Positions 15,207 to 24,050 of a DNA stretch of 64,000 nt are shown here, in pieces. The notes beneath the pieces were generated by a model. That model was not told where the DNA came from, did no database searches, and worked only from the letters and a program-made list of their open reading frames with translations. Positions within the stretch are counted from its first letter, which is position 1, and each line of letters opens with the position of its first letter. The DNA comes from JBNJGB01 sp051747385 (GTDB taxonomy: Bacteria > Myxococcota_A > UBA9042 > PHBI01 > JACKFB01). The stretch lies in contig JBNJGB010000014.1 in assembly GCA_051747385.1 (NCBI GenBank), positions 62,001-126,000 of the forward strand, given 5' to 3'. The translations under genes were made by a program, and so were the position numbers.

Positions 15207-17222
15207 ATGCCTGCTGCATCGCCCTTCCCCGCCTTCGCCCTGAGCGCGACCCGAGAGGAGCGCACCGAGCACCCCCTGGAGATCCTGGAGGGTCGCCTGC
15301 CTCCGGATCTCCACGGCCACTACTTCTGGATGGGGCCGGTGGGCACCGTGGATTCGGGCGGGCTGCCGTACCCGGGGATGCCCTCGGTGATCAACGGCGA
15401 CGGCATGGTGCACCGCCTCGACTTCGACGGCTCGGGGCCGCGCATCACGACCCGGATTCTGAAGCCGCCCTGCTATCACGCGGACGCCGCCGCGCGCCCC
15501 GGCACGGAGTGGGAGCCCCTGCGCTTTCACTGCGCCGGGATCCTGCGAGGCTCGCCGCTGCTGGGCACGCGCAATTACGGCAACACCGCCCTCACGCCCA
15601 TGCGCATGCCCGGGTCGGATCGCGCCCGGCTGCTGTGTTGCTACGACCCGGGCCGCCCGCTGGAGATCGACCCGGTGAGCCTCCGCACCGTCACCCCGGT
15701 GGGCTACCAGGACGAGTGGCGCCCCGAGGCGCTCCACCGCCTCCCGTTCGCACCGATCCTGAGCACCGCACACCCGGCGTTCGACGGTCACACCGGAGAC
15801 CTGTTCACGGTGAACTTCGGGCGCTCCGGGCTCAGCATGATGGACCTGGCCCCGGGCAGGCTGTGGCGCGACGTCGTCCCGCGAGCGCTCGACGGGCTGA
15901 TGTGGCGGGCCGCCGGGCTGTTCGAGGAGCGCCGCCGCCTCGGCCGCCGCGCCCGGACGGCCATGAGCCGGGCCCGGACGGCCCTGTCCCGCGCCCTCGG
16001 CGTCACCATCCCGGACGACTTCCTCTACGTCGTGCGATGGAGCGGGGACGGGGACCTGGAGCGCTGGCGCGTGGTCCTCCCCGACGGGACCCCGGCCTGG
16101 GTGTCGCAGAGCATGCACCAGGTGGCCGTGACCCGGAACCACGTGATCCTCCTGGACACGAACTTCAAGCTGGACCTGGACCAGTTCTTCAACAACCCGC
16201 TCCGGGACAGCGAGGCCGCGGATCGGCTCCTGCGCGCCTTGGTGGCGGATCCCCAGGGCAGCGAGACGATCCTCTACATCGTCGATCGCCGCGACCTGGC
16301 GGACGGTCAGCGCCCCCTGCGGGGCGACACCCGGGAGCGCCAGGTCCGCGCCCGCCGCGTGCGCTTCCCCCTGGGCGCCGTCCACTTCCTCGCCGACTAC
16401 TTCGACGACGACGGGCGCCTGACGCTCCACGTGGGCCACGGTTGCGCCCTCGACATCGCCGAGTGGGTCCGGCCCTACGATCGCTCCGCGTGGGACGACG
16501 CCCCGCTGCCCGAGCACGTGCACGGCTTCATCGCCGGGGCCATGGACGTCTCGCGCGTCGGCCGCTACGTGATCGAGGCCGCCTCCGGCCGGGTCGTGGA
16601 GGCCCGCCTCGCCGCCTCCGACGAGCACACCTGGGCCCTCGCGCTGTATGCCGGGCGCGACGTCCCGGCCTGGGACAAGCCGCCCGAGCGGATCCGCAGC
16701 CTCTACTGGTTCGCCAGCGGCTTCTGGCCCGACCTGTCGTCCCGGTTCATCCACGACCTGTACGCCGACTACCCGGATCGCCTGGCGTCCCTGGAGGGCC
16801 TCCGACGCATCGCCCAGGAGGGCGGGCGCCCTCCGACGCTGTTCCGGGTGGACACCGAGTCCATGGACCTCGCCGACGTCTACGCCTTCGAGGGCTCGAC
16901 CCACCCGTCGTCCCCGCAGTTCGTGCCCCGCCCGGGCAGCACCGGGGACACGGACGGCTGGATCGCGTGCACGGTCTGGACCGACAGGGACAACCAGGTC
17001 TGGGTCTTCGACGCCGCGGACCTGGCCTCCGGGCCGCTCTGCCGGCTCGGCCACCCGGACCTCGACTTCGGCTTCAGCATGCACTCGGCCTGGCTCCCCT
17101 CCATCCGGCCGCGCACCGCGGACTACCGCGTGGACGCGCGGCGCGACTACGGCCCCCGCCTGGAGGGCCGCCCCCTGGCCGCCGACCTGTTCGAGCGCGA
17201 GGTCTTTCCATACCTCGAGTGA
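15207..17222 (+). CDS. Carotenoid cleavage oxygenase (RPE65/CCD family)
   Basis: 671 residues from ATG 15207 (GAGGAG upstream). Family features: LPPDLHGHYFWMGPVG and INGDGMVHRLDFDG near the N-terminus (the GDG(M)xH strand), and four candidate iron-binding His in STAHPAFDG, MHQVAVTRNH, GAVHFLADY and FGFSMHSAW. The fold is a seven-bladed propeller with a non-haem iron that splits carotenoid or stilbene double bonds. The insert MWRAAGLFEERRRLGRRARTA-like basic helix around residues 230-260 may bind membrane. It is longer than many bacterial homologues (about 480-500 residues). It stands alone, next to the rearranged leuD end; the substrate is unknown. Confidence 0.85.
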   Translation: MPAASPFPAFALSATREERTEHPLEILEGRLPPDLHGHYFWMGPVGTVDSGGLPYPGMPSVINGDGMVHRLDFDGSGPRITTRILKPPCYHADAAARPGTEWEPLRFHCAGILRGSPLLGTRNYGNTALTPMRMPGSDRARLLCCYDPGRPLEIDPVSLRTVTPVGYQDEWRPEALHRLPFAPILSTAHPAFDGHTGDLFTVNFGRSGLSMMDLAPGRLWRDVVPRALDGLMWRAAGLFEERRRLGRRARTAMSRARTALSRALGVTIPDDFLYVVRWSGDGDLERWRVVLPDGTPAWVSQSMHQVAVTRNHVILLDTNFKLDLDQFFNNPLRDSEAADRLLRALVADPQGSETILYIVDRRDLADGQRPLRGDTRERQVRARRVRFPLGAVHFLADYFDDDGRLTLHVGHGCALDIAEWVRPYDRSAWDDAPLPEHVHGFIAGAMDVSRVGRYVIEAASGRVVEARLAASDEHTWALALYAGRDVPAWDKPPERIRSLYWFASGFWPDLSSRFIHDLYADYPDRLASLEGLRRIAQEGGRPPTLFRVDTESMDLADVYAFEGSTHPSSPQFVPRPGSTGDTDGWIACTVWTDRDNQVWVFDAADLASGPLCRLGHPDLDFGFSMHSAWLPSIRPRTADYRVDARRDYGPRLEGRPLAADLFEREVFPYLE

Positions 17223-17309
17223 GGGCACGAGGTGTCACCCGTCGGGGCGGGTGCCGTTGACCCGACGCCGTGAGGGTCCCGATCATCGCCGCTCTCCAAA
17301 GGGGTTGGC

Positions 17310-20300
17310 ATGGGGGGGACGCAGTCCCACGCGTCGGAGACGTTCACGGGCACCGAGCGCTTCAGGCTCATGGAGCGGCTGGGCGCGGGCGCCTTCGGGA
17401 CCGTGTACAAGGCCTTCGACGCCGCGACGAACCAGGTCGTGGCGCTCAAGCGTCTGCACGTCCGCGATCCCCGGGCCCTCGTCCGCTTCAAGGACGAGTT
17501 CCGCTCCCTCGCAGACGTCTCGCACCGCCACCTCGCCGCCCTCTACGAGCTCCACGGCTCCGGGGACGACTGGTTCCTCACCATGGAGTACGTGGACGGC
17601 CAGCCGCTCGACGCCTGGCTGCTCGGCGCGGAGGAGGCCCCGCCGGACGAGCACCTCCCCCGGACGGACGCCGCGGCGCAAGACCCGGACGTCCTCGCCC
17701 AGGCCACGACGGTCCTCGCACCGGACGAGACGCGAGCCCACGGCCCGGCCCCGTCGTCGTGGCCGACCGACGATCCGATGCTGCTCTCCACCCGCCCGGC
17801 GCCCCTGTCCGGCCGGCGCGCGCAGCGGGACGAGGCCGCTGTCCGCGAGGCGCTGCGCCAGCTCGCGGGCGCCATCCGCTCGCTCCACGAGGGCGGCCGA
17901 CTCCACCGCGACATCAAGCCGAGCAACGTCCTCGTGGAGCGTGACGGTCGGGTGGTCGTGCTGGACTTCGGGCTGGTGACGCCCCTGCACCAGGCGGCCG
18001 GGGAGGACGGCACCGTCGCGGGCACCCCCCGCTACATGGCCCCGGAGGTCTGCGCGGGCGCCGCGCCCACGGAGGCGAGCGACTGGTACAGCTTCGGCGT
18101 GATCCTCTACCAGGCCCTCACCGGGCGCTCGCCGTTCGCGGGGGAGCCCTCGCAGGTGGTCCGCGCCAAGCAGGTCCTCCCGGCCCTGCCTCCGCGCCAC
18201 GTCGCCGGGGACGTGCCGTCCGACCTGGAGGATCTCTGCGTCCGCCTGCTGGAGCGCGACCCGGACCGCCGGCCCGGAGGTGCATCCCTCGTCCGCGCGC
18301 TCGGAGGCGAGCGACACGCCGGGGCCCCTTCGAGCGGGAACAGCAGGCGTCATGCCCACCGGCGGCGCCCCTTCGTGGGTCGCTCCGAGGAGCTGCGCCG
18401 CCTGGAGGAGGCCCTCGACAGCGCGAGCCTCGGGACGCAGGAGATCGTCCTCGTGTCGGGATTGTCGGGCGTCGGCAAGAGCGCCCTGCTGGAGCGCTTC
18501 GTGGCGGCCTCGGACACGGAGCGGAACACCGTGATCCTCCGCGGCTGCTGCTACGAGCGGGGCTCCGTGCCGTACTGCGCCCTGGACGGCGTGGTCGACG
18601 GGCTGGCCGGCCTCGTCGCGAGGGCGGGCCGGCGCCAGGCGGCCGAGTGGACGCCCCCGGACATGGGAGAGCTGGCGCGTCTCTTCCCGGTGCTGGACCA
18701 GCGCGGCGAGCGCGCGTCGGACCTGGACGTCCGCGAGGCGCAGCGCCGGGGCCTGCGGGCCCTCCGGGAGCTGCTGGAGCGCGTCGGGCGCTCGCGCCTG
18801 CCGGTGCTGATCCTCGACGATCTGCAGTGGGGGGACGAGGACAGCGTCGCCATGCTCGCGGAGATCCTGCGCCCGCCGGATCCGCCGCCCCTGCTCCTGG
18901 TGGGCGCGTATCGCTCCGACGAGGCCGAGCACAGCCCCTTCCTGCGGGCGCTGCTCGGCAAGGGAGGCCCCGTGGAGCGCGCGGAGCACGTCACGCAGAT
19001 CGACCTGGACGTGCTCGATCCCGACGGCGCCCGGCAGCTCGCGTCCCTCCTGGTGGACGACCCGGACGGCGCGGCGCGGGTGGCGGAGGAGTCGGGCGGC
19101 CACCCGCTGCTCATCGACGAGCTCGCGTTCCACCTCATGCGCGAGCGGGACGCTCCCCTCCCGCCGGCCGGCCTGGACGCGATGATCGCCGAGCGTGTGG
19201 AACACCTCCCTCGCGACGCCCGCCGATTCCTGGAGTGCGCCGCGGTCGCCGCCGAGCCCGTCCCCGACCGGCTCGTCCAGGAGGCGGCGCGCCTCGGGGG
19301 CCTCGACCTGAAGATGATGAACCTCCTCCGCCACGGCCGCCTGCTGCGGACCCGACCCGTGCGCGGAACGCTCGCGGTGGAGCCCTATCACGATCGCATC
19401 CGGGAGGCGGTCGTGGCCGGCCTGTCCCGCGACGAGCGGGCCGAGCGCCACCTGGCCCTGGCGGACGCGGCGATGCTGACGGGCCGCCACGACGCCGAGT
19501 TCCTGGCCGTGCACCTCCACCTGGGCGGGGAGCCGGCGCGCGCGGCGAGGGAGGCCCGGCGGGCCGGAGATCGGGCGGCCGACACCCTCGCCTTCGATCG
19601 CGCCGCGCGCTTCTACTCCCTGGCCCTGGAGGCGGGCGACCCCGACGACGGGGCGCTCCGGCTCCTGGTGGCGGACGCCCTCCGGAACGCCGGGCGCGGT
19701 CCGGACGCGGCCCGGGCCTATCTCCACGCCGCGGACGTCCTCGACGAGCCGGAGGCGCGGCGTCTCCGCGTCCTCGCCGCCGAGCAGCTCCTCTTCGCGG
19801 GGGCCTATGACGCCGGCGAGTCCGTCGTCCGGAAGGTCCTGGGCGGCGTCGGGGTGGACGTGAGCGGCAGCGGCCTGACGGCGTTCGCGTCCTTCGGCTG
19901 GCAGTCCCTCCTGCTGCGGCTGCGAGGGCTCGAGCACCGGACGGGCGCCGCGTCCGCCCGGGATCCCGAGGAGATGGAGCGCATCGACATCCTCTGGTCC
20001 GGGACCATCGGGCTGTCCATGGCCAACCCCGTCGCCTCCCAGGCCGTGCAGAAGCGGCACCTGCGGTGTGCCCTCGACGCCGGCGAGCCGCGTCGCCTCG
20101 CCCGGGCGCTGGCCGTGGAGCTGGCGTTCTCCGGGATCGGGGGCGGGCGGGACGAGCGGCGGAGCGAGGAGCTGAGCCGCCGGGCGCACGCGGCCGCCCG
20201 AGAGGTCGACCACCCCTACCCCGAGGCCCTGACGGTGATGTCCGACGGGGCCGTCCACTGGCTGCGGGGCCGCTGGCGGCGGACCCTGGAGTGCGCCGAG

Positions 20301-21125
20301 GACGCCCTCGACACCTTCCGCTCCCGCTGCACGGGCGTGACGTGGGAGATGGACACCGCGGGCTTCCTCTCCCTGAACGCCCTGCTCCACATGGGGCGGC
20401 TCCGGGACCTCCGGGAGCGGCTCGACGACATGCTCGGAGACGCCGTGGAGCGGGGCGACCTGTACCTGGAGACCCAGCTCCGGACGCGCTTCGAGAGCCT
20501 CCGGCACCTGATGGACGACCAGCCCGAGGTCGGCGCGCGTGCGCTCGCCGAGGCCATCGGCCGGTGGACGCCCGAGGGCTATCACATCGTCCACTTCTGG
20601 GCGCTCAACGGCGAGGTCCAGGCGCTGCTCCACGCGGGCCGGGGGCAGGACGCGAACGCCCGGCTCGACGCCGGCGAGGGCGCGCTGAAGCGGTCGATGC
20701 TCCTGGCCGGCGGCCAGTACTATCGCGCGCTGTACCTGGACCTCCGGGGGCGGGTGGACCTGGCCGCCGCCTGCGAGGACGGCGGACGACGACGGCGGCT
20801 GATCCGGCGGGCCACCCGTCGAGCGCGAGCCCTCCGGCGCGAGGACATGCCCTGGATCGCGCCGCACGCGGACCTCCTGGACGCGGGCGTCGCCACGGCG
20901 CAACGGCGCTCGGCCCGGGCCGCCCGCCTCCTGGAGCGGGCGATCGCCGGGTTCGAGGAGGGCGACATGGCCCTGCACGCGTCCGTGGCACGGCGACGCC
21001 TCGCCCAGGTCCGCGGCGACGCCCTCGGCGCAGAGGAGGCGGACGAGGCCATGAGGGCCGAGACGATCGCCCGGCCGGAGCACATGGCGCGCGTGGTCGC
21101 GCCGGGCCCGTGGCCCCGCCCGTAG
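17310..21125 (+). CDS. Ser/Thr protein kinase fused to AAA/NACHT-like ATPase and helical repeats (PknK-type)
   Basis: 1271 residues. An N-terminal Hanks kinase has the Gly loop LGAGAFGTVYKAF, the Lys in VVALKRLHV (about 51), HRDIKPSNVLV (about 198), LDFGLVTP and GTPRYMAPE, so it looks active. A low-complexity insert of about 70 residues (roughly 110-180) splits the hinge from the alpha-E helix. After a basic linker an ATPase begins at PFVGRSEELRRLEE (about 355) with Walker A GLSGVGKS (about 390) and Walker B LPVLILDDLQWGDED. The last 600 residues are Ala/Arg/Glu-rich helices of TPR type. Related kinase-ATPase regulators are abundant in Myxococcota. No DNA-binding domain is evident. A terminator follows at 21179. 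Confidence 0.92.
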   Translation: MGGTQSHASETFTGTERFRLMERLGAGAFGTVYKAFDAATNQVVALKRLHVRDPRALVRFKDEFRSLADVSHRHLAALYELHGSGDDWFLTMEYVDGQPLDAWLLGAEEAPPDEHLPRTDAAAQDPDVLAQATTVLAPDETRAHGPAPSSWPTDDPMLLSTRPAPLSGRRAQRDEAAVREALRQLAGAIRSLHEGGRLHRDIKPSNVLVERDGRVVVLDFGLVTPLHQAAGEDGTVAGTPRYMAPEVCAGAAPTEASDWYSFGVILYQALTGRSPFAGEPSQVVRAKQVLPALPPRHVAGDVPSDLEDLCVRLLERDPDRRPGGASLVRALGGERHAGAPSSGNSRRHAHRRRPFVGRSEELRRLEEALDSASLGTQEIVLVSGLSGVGKSALLERFVAASDTERNTVILRGCCYERGSVPYCALDGVVDGLAGLVARAGRRQAAEWTPPDMGELARLFPVLDQRGERASDLDVREAQRRGLRALRELLERVGRSRLPVLILDDLQWGDEDSVAMLAEILRPPDPPPLLLVGAYRSDEAEHSPFLRALLGKGGPVERAEHVTQIDLDVLDPDGARQLASLLVDDPDGAARVAEESGGHPLLIDELAFHLMRERDAPLPPAGLDAMIAERVEHLPRDARRFLECAAVAAEPVPDRLVQEAARLGGLDLKMMNLLRHGRLLRTRPVRGTLAVEPYHDRIREAVVAGLSRDERAERHLALADAAMLTGRHDAEFLAVHLHLGGEPARAAREARRAGDRAADTLAFDRAARFYSLALEAGDPDDGALRLLVADALRNAGRGPDAARAYLHAADVLDEPEARRLRVLAAEQLLFAGAYDAGESVVRKVLGGVGVDVSGSGLTAFASFGWQSLLLRLRGLEHRTGAASARDPEEMERIDILWSGTIGLSMANPVASQAVQKRHLRCALDAGEPRRLARALAVELAFSGIGGGRDERRSEELSRRAHAAAREVDHPYPEALTVMSDGAVHWLRGRWRRTLECAEDALDTFRSRCTGVTWEMDTAGFLSLNALLHMGRLRDLRERLDDMLGDAVERGDLYLETQLRTRFESLRHLMDDQPEVGARALAEAIGRWTPEGYHIVHFWALNGEVQALLHAGRGQDANARLDAGEGALKRSMLLAGGQYYRALYLDLRGRVDLAAACEDGGRRRRLIRRATRRARALRREDMPWIAPHADLLDAGVATAQRRSARAARLLERAIAGFEEGDMALHASVARRRLAQVRGDALGAEEADEAMRAETIARPEHMARVVAPGPWPRP

Positions 21126-21178
21126 TCGCCCTCCCCGCGATCCGTCACGCTCCCGGCCTGCCTGCGAAGTCGCCGCGC

Positions 21179-21203
21179 AACCCACTGAACAGGCGTGGGT
21201 TTT
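21179..21203 (+). terminator. Rho-independent terminator after the kinase gene
   Basis: AACCCAC (21179-21185) pairs with GTGGGTT (21195-21201) around a 9-base loop and ends in a run of four T. It lies 54 bases after the kinase stop and separates that gene from the polyamine operon. Confidence 0.65.
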
Positions 21204-21398
21204 GACCTCTGCCTCCGGGTCTGTGATGATCCCTTGCGTTCCCTCTTCAGGTCCACGTAGCTTCCCCGCCACGCCGCGGGGTCGCGCGCACGCGCGTACG
21301 CGAGCGGGCCGTCGGCCTGCTGGAGGGGAGCGCGAGGAAACGCGCCGTCGCGGCGGCGCTCGACAGCCCGTGTTCGGGCCACCGGGAGGACCGTGTAA

Positions 21399-21845
21399 GT
21401 GGACACGTTCGGGCGTCACTGGCTGGCCGAGTACCGGGGCTGCTGCACGACGCTGCTCGACGACACCGCGCGCGTCGAGGGCCTCATGCGCCGGGCGGCC
21501 GTCGCCGCGGAGGCCACCATCGTCGGCTGCACGTTCCACCGCTTCGCGCCTCAGGGCGTGAGCGGCGTCGTGGTCGTGCAGGAGTCTCACCTGTCGATCC
21601 ACACCTGGCCGGAGGTCGGCTACGCGGCCGTGGACATCTACACGTGCGGGGAGTGCCTCCCCGAGGCGGCGCACGACGTGCTCGCCGCGGGCCTCGGCGC
21701 GCACGACTTCGAGCTGATGGTGGTCCATCGCGGCACGCGCTCCGCGGGGCCGTCCATGGTGGTCCATCGACACCTGCAGGCGGCGGGCGCCCCGCCCCGG
21801 GCCGCGCGAGCCGGCCGAAGCGCGCTGGAGAGGTGGAACCCGTGA
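21399..21845 (+). CDS. speD: S-adenosylmethionine decarboxylase proenzyme
   Basis: 148 residues from GTG 21399 with GGGAGGA upstream. Class 1B bacterial SpeD: the self-cleavage site is Glu62-Ser63 in ESHLSIHTWPE, the same positions as in characterised short homologues, with the catalytic Cys in YTCGECLPEA and the His of TFHRF. Autocleavage leaves a pyruvoyl group on Ser63. The enzyme makes decarboxylated SAM, the aminopropyl donor for SpeE. It is the first gene of a four-gene operon and its stop overlaps the next start (GTGA). A structured leader of about 190 bases precedes it. Confidence 0.95.
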   Translation: MDTFGRHWLAEYRGCCTTLLDDTARVEGLMRRAAVAAEATIVGCTFHRFAPQGVSGVVVVQESHLSIHTWPEVGYAAVDIYTCGECLPEAAHDVLAAGLGAHDFELMVVHRGTRSAGPSMVVHRHLQAAGAPPRAARAGRSALERWNP

Positions 21846-22342
21846 TCTTCGAGCAACCGACCCGCTTTTTCCTGGTCCAGGGGAGCGCAGACGGGTGGAG
21901 CGAGCTGAACGCCTTCGACCAGGCGCTGTTGGACGCCGGGGTCGGCGACACGAACCTCGTGCGCCTGTCGTCCATCCTCCCGCCGCGCTGCGAGCGCATC
22001 GAACCGATCCCGCTGCCCTACGGCGCGCTGGTGCCGGTGGCCTACGCCGAGATGTGCGTCTCGGAGCCCGGGCGCTGGATCGCGGCGGCCGTGGCCATCG
22101 CCGTGCCCGCGAACCCGAGCCTGCCCGGGCTCATCATGGAGCACCACGCCGAGGGCCGCCTGGAGGTCGTGCAGGCCCAGGTCCGCGAGATGGCCGTCCA
22201 GGGCATGGCGTGGCGGAACCGGGAGGTGAAGGAGGTCCTGTCCGCCGGGGCCGAGCACCGCGTGGAGCGCCACGGGGCGGCCTTCGCGGGCATGGTCCTC
22301 TGGGACGACACCCGGCGCGGACCGCTCGACGGGGAGGGGTGA
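21842..22342 (+). CDS. Pyruvoyl-dependent arginine decarboxylase (PvlArgDC)
   Basis: 166 residues from GTG 21842, overlapping the speD stop. The family signature is the self-processing site Ser43-Ser44 in NLVRLSSILPPRC, followed by GALVPVAYAEM, IAAAVAIAVPA and GLIMEHHAEG. Cleavage between the two Ser yields a pyruvoyl cofactor, so no PLP is needed. The product is agmatine. This family is best known from archaea and some bacteria such as Chlamydia, in contrast to the PLP-dependent SpeA. Placement between speD and speE/speB fits arginine-derived polyamine synthesis. Confidence 0.92.
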   Translation: MIFEQPTRFFLVQGSADGWSELNAFDQALLDAGVGDTNLVRLSSILPPRCERIEPIPLPYGALVPVAYAEMCVSEPGRWIAAAVAIAVPANPSLPGLIMEHHAEGRLEVVQAQVREMAVQGMAWRNREVKEVLSAGAEHRVERHGAAFAGMVLWDDTRRGPLDGEG

Positions 22343-22346
22343 GGCG

Positions 22347-23186
22347 ATGGCGCTCTGGTATGACGAGGTCCACGACGGGAACGTGCGCATCGGCCTCAAG
22401 GTCGTCCGCACGCTGTTCGCCGGGCGGAGCGACCTCCAGAAGGTCGACGTCGTGGAGACCGAGGCCCTGGGCCGCGCCCTGCTCATCGACGACGTGTGGA
22501 TGACCGCCGAGGGGGACGAGAAGAGCTATCATGAGATGATCGCCCACCCGGCCATGACCACCGCTCCCCGCATCGAGCGGGTGCTGGTAATCGGCGGCGG
22601 CGACGGCGGGACGGTGCGCGAGGTGCTGCGTCACCCGGAGGTGCGGCACGTGGACATGGTGGAGGTGGACGGCCTTGTCGTGGAGGCCTGCCGGGAGCAC
22701 CTCGCCACCATCGGCACCGCGTGGGACGATCCGCGCCTGCACGTCCACATCGCGGACGGTATCCGCTGGGCGCGCGAGGCGGACGTCCCGCCCTACGACG
22801 TCGTCCTGGTGGACGGCTCCGACCCGGTGGGACCGGCCCGGGGATTGTTCGACGAGGCCTTCTTCCGCGGATGCGCGCGGCTGCTGACCCGGGACGGGGT
22901 GTTCGTCGGCCAGGCGGAGAACCCCACCCTCATCAAGCGCGTCCACCTGGAGATGATCCGCACGCTGGAGCGGGTCTTCGAGCGGGTGCACCCCTACTAC
23001 GGGACGACGGTGCTCTACCCGGGCGGGTCCTGGTCGTGGGTCTACGCCACGCACACGCAGGATCCCATGGCGGTCCACCCGGAGCGGGCCGCGCGGATCG
23101 AGGAGACGAGCGACGTCTGGAACCGCGAGGTGCACAGGGGCGCCTTCGCCGTGCCCAACCACGTGAAGCGGGCGCTGGGCCGATGA
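22347..23186 (+). CDS. speE: Spermidine (polyamine) synthase
   Basis: 279 residues, close to the family norm. Motifs: HEMIAHPAMTTA, VLVIGGGDGGTVREVL (dcSAM-binding loop), VEVDGLVVEACREHL, and VVLVDGSDPVGPARGLF with the gatekeeping Asp of the catalytic loop, then YYGTTVLYPGGSWSW. It transfers aminopropyl from decarboxylated SAM to an amine, normally putrescine. It starts four bases after the decarboxylase gene, and its TGA overlaps the speB start (ATGA). Because agmatine is made by the neighbour, agmatine as acceptor (the Thermus-type aminopropylagmatine route) is an alternative that sequence alone cannot exclude. Confidence 0.95.
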   Translation: MALWYDEVHDGNVRIGLKVVRTLFAGRSDLQKVDVVETEALGRALLIDDVWMTAEGDEKSYHEMIAHPAMTTAPRIERVLVIGGGDGGTVREVLRHPEVRHVDMVEVDGLVVEACREHLATIGTAWDDPRLHVHIADGIRWAREADVPPYDVVLVDGSDPVGPARGLFDEAFFRGCARLLTRDGVFVGQAENPTLIKRVHLEMIRTLERVFERVHPYYGTTVLYPGGSWSWVYATHTQDPMAVHPERAARIEETSDVWNREVHRGAFAVPNHVKRALGR

Positions 23187-24049
23187 GGGGCACGTTCACC
23201 CTGGACGACGCCGGGCGGCGCTTCCTGGGCGCGGCGCCCGAGGCCGCCGAGGGCGAGGTGGCCCTGCTCGGCGTCCCGTACGATGGCACGACGTCCTTCC
23301 GGCCCGGCGCACGGTTCGGTCCGGGCGCCCTGCGCGAGGCCAGCGACGTCCTGGAAACCTACTCCCCCGTCCTGGACCGGGACCTGGAGGACCGGCGCTA
23401 CGCGGACCTGGGCGATCTGGAGGTCCCCTTCGGCGCACCGGACCCGGTCGTCGACATGGTGGAGGCCGCCGCGCGGGACCTCCTGGGCCGGGGTATCCGC
23501 CCCGTGCTCCTCGGTGGAGAGCACTCCCCGACGACCGGGGCGATCCGCGCCGCCGCGGCCCACCACCCCGACCTCGTGGTGGTCCAGCTCGACGCGCACG
23601 CCGACCTGCGCGAGTCCTACCTCGGCTCGCCCCACAACCACGCCTGCACCATGCGCCGATGCCTGGAGATCGTGGGCTCGGGGCGGCTGATCCAGGTCGG
23701 GATCCGCTCCGGCACGCGGGCAGAGTTCACCGAGATGCGCGAGGCGGGCCGCCTCGTGGACCCGGAGCCGGAGGCCCTCGCCCGGGCGCTCGAGCCGCAT
23801 CGCGGGAGCCCCGTGTACCTGACCCTCGACCTCGACGTCTTCGACCCCGGGGTCATGGGCGGCACCGGCACGCCGGAGCCCGGCGGCCTCCTGTGGTCGC
23901 ACTTCGCCGCCCTGCTGCCCGCCCTCACGGAGTGCCGCCTCGTGGCCGCCGACGTGATGGAGCTGGCCCCGGCCCTGGACCCCACGGGCGCCTCCTCGGT
24001 CCTCGCCGCGAAGGTCACCCGCGAGGTGATGCTCCTCCTGCAGTCCTGA
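23183..24049 (+). CDS. speB: Agmatinase / ureohydrolase
   Basis: 288 residues from ATG 23183, overlapping speE. Arginase-fold metal motifs are intact: GGEHSPTTGA, QLDAHADLRESYLGSPHNHA and LDLDVFDPGVMGGTGTPEPG, giving the expected binuclear Mn ligands (His, four Asp, His). It hydrolyses agmatine to putrescine and urea, which links the arginine decarboxylase to spermidine synthase. If SpeE uses agmatine instead, this enzyme could be an aminopropylagmatinase. It is the last gene of the operon, and the convergent pncA ends one base later with no room for a terminator. Confidence 0.93.
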   Translation: MRGTFTLDDAGRRFLGAAPEAAEGEVALLGVPYDGTTSFRPGARFGPGALREASDVLETYSPVLDRDLEDRRYADLGDLEVPFGAPDPVVDMVEAAARDLLGRGIRPVLLGGEHSPTTGAIRAAAAHHPDLVVVQLDAHADLRESYLGSPHNHACTMRRCLEIVGSGRLIQVGIRSGTRAEFTEMREAGRLVDPEPEALARALEPHRGSPVYLTLDLDVFDPGVMGGTGTPEPGGLLWSHFAALLPALTECRLVAADVMELAPALDPTGASSVLAAKVTREVMLLLQS

Positions 24050-24050
24050 C

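Noticed and set aside
17283..21773. 1496-residue minus-strand open frame opposite the kinase and speD genes
   Set aside because: Low-complexity Arg/Gly/His-rich translation produced by high GC; the plus strand carries clear kinase, ATPase and SpeD motifs.
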